5,056 bases of DNA from Candidatus Krumholzibacteriia bacterium (GTDB taxonomy: Bacteria > Krumholzibacteriota > Krumholzibacteriia > Krumholzibacteriales > Krumholzibacteriaceae). Of this stretch, positions 1 to 5,056 are shown piece by piece. The stretch covers positions 1 through 5,056 of the forward strand of contig JAQVGR010000174.1 of assembly GCA_028696635.1 (NCBI GenBank), in the 5' to 3' direction. A program made the translations under genes and the position numbers. Within the stretch, counting starts at the first letter, position 1, and every line of letters begins with the position of its first letter. Below the pieces are notes generated by a model. The model was not told the origin of the DNA and made no database searches. It saw nothing but the letters and a program-made list of their open reading frames with translations.

Positions 1-1170
1 GCCGGGATCGTACCCGCTGAAACGCAGGTATCCCGTCGTGTGGCAGGGGAGGCAGGAGGGATTGCGCTCCTCGCCGGCGTCGGTCAGCCGCTTGAAGGTC
101 CGGTAGTGCGGGCTCGTGAGGAAATCATCAGCCGTCTCCCGGTGGCATCGCCCGCAGGTCTCCATGCCGAGATAGCGCTCGCGCAGCTGCCCGGTGACCG
201 GATCGCGGGAGACGAACTCGCTGACCGAGATCTCCCTGACGCGCTCCGTTTCCTCCCGGCGAAACTCGCCGAGCAGCCGCACGACGGCGGTATCCTGCGG
301 CGCCGACTTCGGCAGCGCCACGAGCATCGTGTCTGTCAGCGCGAATCCCCCCCCGGCGCCCGGCGTCAGGACCGCGCGCCCGATCGCGCGCCCCTTGTCT
401 CCCGCGAAGAGGACCGGGACGCCGTGGCCGAGGAACGAGTGTCCCGTCGTGTCGGCGCAGTCGCTCGAGGCCTGATCGCCGCGGAGCGCATGCCCCCGGA
501 TCACCAGATCGATGCCGTCGAGGGACGCGATCAGTGGTGCGAGATGCTCGCGCCGCATGTGCGCGACGAGTATCACCGCGTCGCAGCCGCGGCCGCGCAG
601 CTCCTCGAGGGCGCGCTCTCCCTCCGCGAGCGGATCGCGAACCTCGAACCGGCCCGGCTCGGGCGGCTCTTCTCCGAGCAGCGCGAGGATGCCGATGCGC
701 GCGCCCCCCGATTCGCGGACGACGAACGGCGGAAAGACCCGGGCGCCGTCCTGATAGAGGTTCGCGCAGATCACGGGAAGCCCCGCCGCGGCGTCCTCGC
801 GTATCGCGCGCAGGTCGTACGCGAGCTCGCTCTCTCCCACCGCGACGGCGTCGTATCCCATCCGGATCATCAGTCCGGCCAGAAAGCGGGAGCGGTACAT
901 CTCGACGATTCCGCCGTCGCGCGAGTAGAAATCCCCCGCTCCGATCAGGAGCGCGCCGGGCTCGAGCGAGCGCAGGCTGTCTATCGCGGCGGCCCGCCGG
1001 GCCGCGCCGCCCGTGGCGGCGTCGCCTCACCCGTACGGAACAAGCCGTCCGTGCTCGTCGCCGGTGAAGAGGACGGTGAACGGCTCGAGCTCGCCGCACC
1101 CCGCGGCCGCGCCGGCGATGGCGGCGACGCAGACGAGAGCGGCGGCGGTGTTTCGAAAAAGATCGTTCAT
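1..1170 (-). CDS. UshA-like metallophosphatase / multihaem cytochrome lipoprotein, probable selenoprotein (3' end beyond window)
   Basis: Read from ATG at 1170 with the in-frame TGA at 1029-1027 decoded as Sec, the frame is open for 390 residues to the window edge. Residues 1-25 form a lipoprotein signal peptide: a hydrophobic Ala/Val-rich stretch, then AAGC with Cys25 as the lipidation site. Residues about 31-262 match the UshA/5'-nucleotidase metallophosphatase fold: FTVLFTGDEHGRL (Asp38, His40), GAGDF (Asp80), ICANLYQ (Asn137), LVAHM (His204), IRGHA (His227). After a linker come two c-type haem sites, CGRCH (339-343) and CLPCH (373-377), the latter followed by TTGY as in multihaem cytochrome c554-like domains; more haem sites may lie beyond the edge. 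The expected GNH motif is GES (112-114), so phosphatase activity is uncertain. Sec48 is followed by GGAARRAA, resembling the GGLARRA stretch I recall after Cys in relatives. The start was chosen because the signal peptide begins there; no good Shine-Dalgarno is seen, and an in-frame TTG at 1230 lies inside a hairpin. The gene is 102 bp downstream of HU. The fold and haem sites are clear; Sec decoding is inferred; the substrate is unknown. Confidence 0.85.
989..1005 (-). promoter_or_regulatory. Candidate bacterial SECIS hairpin
   Basis: On the minus strand GCGGCCC-GGC-GGGCCGC forms a perfect 7-bp stem with a 3-nt loop whose first two bases are G. The stem begins 21 nt and the loop 28 nt after the TGA. 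Known bacterial SECIS elements have a small loop with G in its first two positions, roughly 16-37 nt from UGA, inside the coding region. A second 6-bp hairpin (GCCGCC-ACG-GGCGGC, 1006-1020) lies between. Chance hairpins are common in sequence this GC-rich, so the structure supports but does not prove Sec insertion. Confidence 0.5.
1027..1029 (-). other. In-frame TGA, probable selenocysteine codon (residue 48)
   Basis: The codon reads TGA in the context LVPYG-TGA-GDAATGGAARRAA. It is the only stop in this frame between the ATG at 1170 and the window edge. Family-like sequence continues in the same frame on both sides, which argues against a frameshift. From memory, Cys-containing relatives have a CGC-type motif before GGLARRA, and the TGA matches its second Cys. 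Alternatives are a nonsense mutation or a base error. Confidence 0.75.
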
Positions 1171-1179
1171 ACTGGAACC

Positions 1180-1204
1180 GCCGCCGCACCGCGGGCGCGG
1201 CGGC
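1180..1204. repeat. Inverted repeat just upstream of the lipoprotein start
   Basis: The plus strand has arms GCCGCCGC (1180-1187) and GCGGCGGC (1197-1204), perfect over 8 bp, with a 9-nt loop. Read on the plus strand it is followed by TTTT, so it could stop antisense transcription coming from the left. In the minus-strand transcript it ends 9 nt before the ATG at 1170, where a Shine-Dalgarno would be expected, and could affect translation initiation. Role unproven. Confidence 0.4.
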
Positions 1205-1221
1205 TTTTCGATGCACGTGAA

Positions 1222-1255
1222 TCGGGGCAAAGCGAGCGTGCTCCCTTTGCCCCGA
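1222..1255 (-). terminator. Long hairpin after the HU gene, possible terminator
   Basis: Arms TCGGGGCAAAG and CTTTGCCCCGA (1222-1232 and 1245-1255) pair perfectly over 11 bp around a 12-nt loop that can pair further (GAG/CTC). It begins 17 nt after the HU stop codon, the usual place for a terminator of a single-gene HU transcript. No U-tract follows on the minus strand (the next bases are TTCACGTG), so it may be an inefficient terminator or a 3'-end stabilising hairpin that lets some transcription continue into the lipoprotein gene. Confidence 0.55.
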
Positions 1256-1272
1256 GTATCCGTGAACCCCTC

Positions 1273-1566
1273 TTACTTGGCAACCCGGCTCTTCAGAGCC
1301 TTGCCGGCCGTAAAGGCGGGGAACTTCGTCGCGGGAATCGTGATCGCCTCGCCCGTCTGGGGATTGCGTCCCATGCGCTTCTTGCGCTTGCGGGTCTGGA
1401 AAGTGCCGAACCCGGTTATCTGGACCCTGCGACCCGCGTCGAGCTCGGTCGCGATGATGCCCTCCCGGGAAGCCGTGCTGAAAATCGCATCCACGGCGGC
1501 GGCCGAATCCTTCTTCGTCAGGCCGGTCTTCTTGGCAAGCTTCTCGATAAGCTCAGTCTTGTTCAT
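1273..1566 (-). CDS. hup: HU/IHF-family histone-like DNA-binding protein
   Basis: This is a 97-residue nucleoid protein that would act as a dimer, binding and bending DNA in the cytoplasm. The start MNKTELIEKLAKKTGL is the typical HU first helix. GFGTF (52-56) is the conserved beta-sheet motif, the basic arm runs through RKRKKRMGRNPQTG (59-72) with Pro69 at the position that intercalates into DNA, and AGKALK (87-92) is the conserved C-terminal helix. Compared with E. coli HU-beta (90 residues), about six extra residues lie between DAI and GFGTF, around residues 31-45, so the second helix or the turn after it is longer. The start is fixed by a very good Shine-Dalgarno six bases upstream. The gene has its own promoter and a hairpin after its stop, so it is probably monocistronic. 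IHF is less likely because of the HU-like start and arm; a lineage-specific HU paralogue cannot be excluded. Confidence 0.97.
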   Translation of the reverse strand: MNKTELIEKLAKKTGLTKKDSAAAVDAIFSTASREGIIATELDAGRRVQITGFGTFQTRKRKKRMGRNPQTGEAITIPATKFPAFTAGKALKSRVAK

Positions 1567-1569
1567 TGT

Positions 1570-1579
1570 TCACCTCCTT
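1570..1579 (-). promoter_or_regulatory. Strong Shine-Dalgarno of the HU gene
   Basis: AAGGAGGTGA on the minus strand is a near-full match to the anti-Shine-Dalgarno at the end of 16S rRNA. Six bases (TGAACA) separate AGGAGG from the ATG at 1566. It fixes the HU start and predicts efficient translation, as expected for an abundant nucleoid protein. Confidence 0.93.
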
Positions 1580-1592
1580 GAAATCGTATCTG

Positions 1593-1617
1593 ACCCGGCG
1601 TCACTGTATCGCCGGGT
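1593..1617. promoter_or_regulatory. Perfect inverted repeat around the HU -10 box, candidate operator
   Basis: On the minus strand ACCCGGCG (1617-1610) and CGCCGGGT (1600-1593) are perfect 8-bp inverted repeats separated by nine bases that contain the whole -10 box. The second arm overlaps the predicted transcript start. Because the first arm lies upstream of that start, an RNA hairpin from this promoter could not form, so a DNA site for a dimeric repressor is the more natural reading. The regulator is unknown. Confidence 0.5.
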
Positions 1618-1631
1618 GCGCACCGTGTCAA
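1603..1631 (-). promoter_or_regulatory. Sigma70-type promoter of the HU gene
   Basis: A consensus -35 box TTGACA (1631-1626) is followed by exactly 17 bases and a -10 box TACAGT (1608-1603, four of six consensus bases). The predicted transcript start is near 1596, leaving a leader of about 30 nt before the ATG at 1566. The region is clearly more AT-rich than the surrounding coding sequence. Confidence 0.8.
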
Positions 1632-1634
1632 CAG

Positions 1635-1671
1635 TTTTATCCCTGTTTTTCCCCGTCCGTCCAACTTTTTT
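1635..1671 (-). promoter_or_regulatory. A-tracts upstream of the HU -35 box, UP-element-like
   Basis: Three runs of A on the minus strand (six at 1671-1666, five at 1650-1646, four at 1638-1635) sit directly upstream of TTGACA. Their centres are about 20 and 12 bases apart, near two turns and one turn of the helix, so the DNA may be bent. Such tracts can bind the RNA polymerase alpha C-terminal domain. Function is inferred. Confidence 0.4.
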
Positions 1672-1689
1672 CGGGGGTCGGCGCGCGGG

Positions 1690-1710
1690 AGGCCGCCTCC
1701 GGCGGGGCCT
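1690..1710 (-). terminator. Weak hairpin after lptD
   Basis: On the minus strand AGGCCCCGCC-GGA-GGCGGCCT can fold with five inner pairs, a two-base bulge and three outer pairs. It begins 25 bases after the lptD stop codon. There is no U-tract and the area is very GC-rich, so this could be chance. No better terminator for lptD is visible before the HU promoter. Confidence 0.25.
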
Positions 1711-1735
1711 TTCGCGGCCGCACGGCGGAGAACGA

Positions 1736-4700
1736 TCACAGGAAGCCGGGAACCGACGATCCGAGGCCGCGCTTTCCCTGCTCGTACTGGATGTCGCGGT
1801 GCGCCTTGATCCTGATCTGGAAATAGTAGCTCATCTCGTCGCCGAAGCGGCGGTGCACGAACCCGGCCTCCCAGCAGTGCAGATCGCAGTCGAGGCTGTA
1901 CTGCTGCGTGGTGAACTCCCGGCCCTCGACGTCGTAGTAGGCGCTCCAGCCGAGCCTCCACCGCTTCGTGAAGAAGAGGGTAGCGCGCATGTCGACCTTG
2001 CTCGACGGCCGGCTCGCGGCGGCTCCGCCGAACGCCGAGTAGCTGTACCCTATGCCGAGCGTCCACCGGTTCCCCGATCCGGGACCGCCGGCGGGTCCGG
2101 AGCCCGGCCGGTCGCCGGCCGGATCGAAACCGTCGTACTCGTCGGTTCCCGGCGCAGGCGGCTCGGGCTCGCCCTGCCCCGCGGCGAGATCCTTCGCCGC
2201 GGCGAGCTTCTCCGGCTCGGGGATCCTCCAGACGGCGGGGTACGAGAAATCGCCGCCGAGGCTGATCCCCGCCGAGAGGCTCGTCGAGAGGATCTCGCGC
2301 TCGTACGGATCGTACGTGTGATTGAGGCTGATGTTGTCCAGGGGACCGAGCGATGTCCGGATGCTCGAGCGTATCTGGGAGAACCGCTTCTGCTCCGCCT
2401 CGGGATCGAACGAACCGCTCATGTTCCACGTGAAGATGTTGTTCGCCTTGCGCTCCTGCCCGCCTTGCAGGTATTTCAGGTCGAGCACGTTGCGCAGCGA
2501 CCAGGTCATCCCCTGGCGGGCCGTCTGGCTGCGCGTCAGGGCCGGCGTGTACGAATACGATATCGACGGGTTGAAGGTATGGCGCAGGCCGAGCAGCGGC
2601 CCGATCTTCGGATAGAAGGTCCCGTAGAGGGTCGTCCCCACGCCGAGCGAGAGGCTCATCGACAGCTCGTTGCGGTAGGTCGTATCGGGGACGAGCCCCT
2701 GCCTGGAGGCGCCGCGCGCGAGCGATCCGGCGATCAGCCCGAGCGCGTCGTACGCCGACCCGGCCGCGTCGAGCACCTCGATCGAGGATCCGGGGCCGGT
2801 CACGTTCGAGGTCAGGACGAACCTGCCCGTGCCGTCGCTCTCGTCGACGAACGCCGCCGAGACCCGGTTCGTCCCGAGGCCGGGATCGGCGTTGATCGCC
2901 GATTCGATCTCGAGGGCGAGCGACGAACCGCTCGCGTACTCTCCCGGCGCGAGGACCGCGTCGCCGGTCTCGACGCCGTTGACGGCGATCCGCACGATGT
3001 TTTCCCCCGCCCCGATGACGATCGGATCGGCCGCGGAAGGGGAGGGGATCACCTCTCCCCGGAGCACCGCGGGGGCGGCCGCCGTCACGTACGCGGGATT
3101 GACGAAATCGCTCAGCACGTCGGAGTAGTTCCAGTTGATCCCGATCGAGGGGGACAGGTTGAGGAACAGCACCTTGTTCTGCCTGCTCAGCGAGGCCCCC
3201 GAGGACGCGGTGAGCCGCTGGCGGCGGCGCGCCTCGCTCACCTCGGTGGTGCGGGTCGCACGCAGGTTCGGCGAGAGGGTGACCTCGCGCAGGACCCGCT
3301 CCCAGACCGATCGCCGCCCCGCGGCGTGCTTCTCCCCCGGCCAGAGCGACGTGCGGGGCAGGTTGAGAGAGAGAGACGGCATCGTCGTTGTGACGCTGTT
3401 CTCAGTCGGATTGTCGGCGCTCACGCCGAGCTTCTGGTTGCGGCTCGCCGAGAGCCCGAGCCGCGTCCCGCCCCAGCTCTTGTTGAAACTGACCGTCGAG
3501 TAGATCCGCCGGTCGACGATGCGGTCGATGTCGTCGGCCCGGTGGACCTGCGAGGGCGCCTCGTCGCTGCTGACGAAGCTCAGATCGGCGCGCAGAGAGG
3601 CGGTCTTGCCGAACCGCTGGCTGTGGTTCGACTTGAAGGTCCATTCGTAGGAGTTCGCGTCGAAGTTCCGGAAGAAGTCCCCGGTGGCGGTCCCCTCGAG
3701 CAGGTACCTGACCTTGTACCTGTTCGTCAGGTGCACGCGGAAGTTCCGGTTCTCGTTGAAGTCGGTCGACAGGATGAAATCGGTGTAGTCGCTGGTCGCC
3801 CAGTAGTACCCGAGCCCCCTGATGAATCGTCCGTCGCGGCTGTTGAGGCCGATGTCGAAGTTCGGCCGCAGCAGCCCCGAGTGCCGGTCGCGGCGGATCG
3901 AGTTGACGATGTAGGGAAGGTAGAAGCAGGGTATCTCCCCGATGTAGAGCGTGATCGGCCCCGAGACGATCTTGTCGTCGATGTAGACCTTCATGCGGCC
4001 GGCCCGCATCGAGTAGTGCGCCCTGCGGTAGTCGCAGGTCGTGTAGACAGAGCCGTACACCTTGAGCACGTCGTCGCCCTGCTTGAAGATCCGCTTTCCG
4101 AGGTAGTACCCCTGGTCGTACCGGGTCGAGCCGTCCATGACGATCCCGCCCGCCGAATCCATGTCGTACCCCATCCCGTACCCGTACATCTTCTGTCCCG
4201 CCTCCTCGAGGACGGGATCGCCGTGGGCGTCGAGGACGTTCAGGCGCGAGCTGAAATTGATGAAGTCCGCGGCGAGCGACTTGTTCTGGTAATCGACCTT
4301 CGCCCCGTCTTTGAGGACGATGTCCTCGGTGGCGGCGAAGTACTCGATCAGCTTCGCCTCGTAGGCGACCGTCTCCGAGGTCCCGGCGAAATCTCGGAAG
4401 ACGAGGGAGCTGTCGATCCCGGCGGCGATCGAGTCGATCGTCTCGGCGGCGCCGAGGTTGAGATAGTGGTACGTCCCCGAGGCGCTCCCCGAGATCCGCA
4501 CGTACCGGAGCTCGTCGCCGTCGAACCGGAAGAACATCGTGTCGCCCTTCGAGAAGTTGTTCGAGACCTTGTTCAGTTCCCCCTCGTACGGGTAGTACAT
4601 CGCCCGCGCGCCGCCGAAGATGCGGACCGAGTCGACATCGTCGTCGGACATGTGGATCACGACCGAGTCTCCCTCGATCCACGAATCGCTGCGCCACGGC

Positions 4701-5056
4701 GAGCCGGCGGGGGGCGCCTCGGTGAGCCGGCCGCCGGTGGGGAGCACGATCCGCTCGATCCCCTCGCCGCGGTAGTGCAGAACGGCCCGCTCCCCGCTCA
4801 TCCCCGCCCCTCCGCTGCGGGCGGAGGGCGATCCGAAGAGCTCGACGTACTGCAGGTCGTTGAAGATCACCGCCGAGTCGCAGGTCGCTCGGGTCTCTCC
4901 CTTGGCCATCCGGACCTCGCCGACCGCCGTCCCCGAGTCGCCGTCCATGTCGTAGCGCATCCACCTGCTCGTGATGCGCCCCGGCTGGCCCGAGCGCTCG
5001 TCGAAGACGAGCACGGGGCCCTCGTACATGACCGCCTCGCCCGTGCGGCGCAGGAG
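1736..5056 (-). CDS. lptD: LptD (OstA/Imp) LPS-assembly outer-membrane protein (5' end beyond window)
   Basis: The frame is open from the window edge to TGA at 1738-1736, giving 1106 residues with the N-terminus missing. The first Met in view, at 5029, is internal: the nine upstream codons (LLRRTGEAV) continue the OstA pattern. LptD pairs with LptE and inserts LPS into the outer leaflet of the outer membrane. Residues 1 to about 340 (counted from the edge) hold repeats typical of the OstA/LptA jellyroll (GEAVMYEGPVL, TRATCDSAV). The hinge has TTCDYRRAHYSMRAG and GEIPCFYLPY (Cys377) followed by SGLLRPNF, characteristic of COG1452. From about 420 onward alternating aromatic strands form the barrel, ending with CDLHCWEAGF (1057-1066) and a last strand near YYFQIRIKA. 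The five Cys (59, 341, 377, 1057, 1061) could make periplasmic disulfides, as E. coli LptD does. It is longer than E. coli LptD (784) partly because of an inserted module (about 681-785) and a Pro/Gly/acidic linker (about 960-1000). The real start and any signal peptide lie outside the window. Confidence 0.92.
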   Translation of the reverse strand, partial: LLRRTGEAVMYEGPVLVFDERSGQPGRITSRWMRYDMDGDSGTAVGEVRMAKGETRATCDSAVIFNDLQYVELFGSPSARSGGAGMSGERAVLHYRGEGIERIVLPTGGRLTEAPPAGSPWRSDSWIEGDSVVIHMSDDDVDSVRIFGGARAMYYPYEGELNKVSNNFSKGDTMFFRFDGDELRYVRISGSASGTYHYLNLGAAETIDSIAAGIDSSLVFRDFAGTSETVAYEAKLIEYFAATEDIVLKDGAKVDYQNKSLAADFINFSSRLNVLDAHGDPVLEEAGQKMYGYGMGYDMDSAGGIVMDGSTRYDQGYYLGKRIFKQGDDVLKVYGSVYTTCDYRRAHYSMRAGRMKVYIDDKIVSGPITLYIGEIPCFYLPYIVNSIRRDRHSGLLRPNFDIGLNSRDGRFIRGLGYYWATSDYTDFILSTDFNENRNFRVHLTNRYKVRYLLEGTATGDFFRNFDANSYEWTFKSNHSQRFGKTASLRADLSFVSSDEAPSQVHRADDIDRIVDRRIYSTVSFNKSWGGTRLGLSASRNQKLGVSADNPTENSVTTTMPSLSLNLPRTSLWPGEKHAAGRRSVWERVLREVTLSPNLRATRTTEVSEARRRQRLTASSGASLSRQNKVLFLNLSPSIGINWNYSDVLSDFVNPAYVTAAAPAVLRGEVIPSPSAADPIVIGAGENIVRIAVNGVETGDAVLAPGEYASGSSLALEIESAINADPGLGTNRVSAAFVDESDGTGRFVLTSNVTGPGSSIEVLDAAGSAYDALGLIAGSLARGASRQGLVPDTTYRNELSMSLSLGVGTTLYGTFYPKIGPLLGLRHTFNPSISYSYTPALTRSQTARQGMTWSLRNVLDLKYLQGGQERKANNIFTWNMSGSFDPEAEQKRFSQIRSSIRTSLGPLDNISLNHTYDPYEREILSTSLSAGISLGGDFSYPAVWRIPEPEKLAAAKDLAAGQGEPEPPAPGTDEYDGFDPAGDRPGSGPAGGPGSGNRWTLGIGYSYSAFGGAAASRPSSKVDMRATLFFTKRWRLGWSAYYDVEGREFTTQQYSLDCDLHCWEAGFVHRRFGDEMSYYFQIRIKAHRDIQYEQGKRGLGSSVPGFL
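2702..3016 (-). other. Flagellin/hook-associated-like module inserted in the LptD barrel
   Basis: Within lptD, residues about 681-785 do not look like barrel strands. They read as IVRIAVNGVETGDAVLAPGE, then YASGSSLALEIESAINAD, then GRFVLTSNVTGPGSSIEV and YDALGLIAG. The order NG, LAxEIexAIN, GRfvLTSN, G..SSIxV, A.xLGL matches modules I know from flagellar hook-associated proteins and flagellins. Barrel-like sequence resumes after it (YRNELSMSLSLGVG), and the frame is continuous. Family assignment is by eye. Confidence 0.6.

Noticed and set aside
1027..1170. A complete 47-residue lipoprotein ending at TGA
   Set aside because: It stops just after the first metal motif of a recognisable enzyme, while the rest of that enzyme continues in the same frame. 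A Sec codon explains this better, although a nonsense mutation is not excluded.
128..1216. Minus-strand open frame of 362 codons over the lipoprotein gene
   Set aside because: It is in another frame from the metallophosphatase and haem motifs, is extremely Arg-rich, and resembles no family. It is a shadow.
40..1581. Plus-strand open frame of 513 codons across the left part
   Set aside because: It is antisense to the HU and lipoprotein genes, has Arg/Ala-rich composition without family motifs, and results from high GC content. The minus-strand genes carry clear domain signatures.
1714..1721. GCGGCCGC palindrome after lptD
   Set aside because: An 8-base self-complementary sequence is expected by chance in DNA this GC-rich, and it has no context suggesting a site.
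1563..2429. Minus-strand open frame of 288 codons across the end of lptD and the HU promoter
   Set aside because: It would run through the HU promoter and ribosome-binding site and has no family features; it is a shadow of lptD.
3365..3376. Six GA dinucleotide repeats in lptD, possible phase-variation tract
   Set aside because: Only six units, encoding Ser-Leu-Ser-Leu of a normal barrel strand; too short to claim phase variation.
3402..4964. Minus-strand open frame of 520 codons overlapping lptD
   Set aside because: It is Arg-rich and out of frame with the LptD motifs, so it is a high-GC shadow.

Overview
This window is high-GC bacterial chromosome from a Gram-negative (diderm) organism. 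All three recognisable genes lie on the minus strand, so the order of reading is from the right edge to the left edge: lptD (start beyond the window), then an HU-type DNA-binding protein, then an exported UshA-like metallophosphatase/multihaem cytochrome (end beyond the window). LptD implies an outer membrane carrying LPS-like glycolipid. The very long LptD with a DLHCWE-type C-terminus, and the multihaem metallophosphatase, resemble proteins of the FCB superphylum, related high-GC candidate phyla, or deltaproteobacterial lineages. The phylum cannot be fixed from this window.

Right two thirds (1736-5056): one large outer-membrane protein of at least 1106 residues. It has an OstA/LptA-like periplasmic part followed by a beta-barrel. 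An extra module of about 105 residues that looks like flagellar hook/flagellin-associated domains lies inside the barrel region.

Middle (1273-1735): a small HU gene with its own strong-looking promoter (TTGACA, 17-nt spacer, TACAGT), A-tracts upstream, a perfect 8-bp inverted repeat enclosing the -10 box, and a strong Shine-Dalgarno sequence. A long perfect hairpin follows the HU stop codon.

Left (1-1170): a lipoprotein whose frame is interrupted once, by TGA at 1029-1027, and then stays open to the window edge. Every recognisable element of the metallophosphatase fold and two CxxCH haem sites lie after that TGA in the same frame, so the short 47-residue product that ordinary gene calling gives is almost certainly wrong. 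The TGA falls where I recall Cys in related proteins, and a hairpin with G in the loop starts 21 nt downstream. The best reading is a selenoprotein (Sec at residue 48). This is the most notable item in the window.

The three genes do not form an obvious single pathway. HU looks independently transcribed. LptD and the lipoprotein are both envelope components. No RNA genes, insertion sequences or CRISPR arrays were seen.
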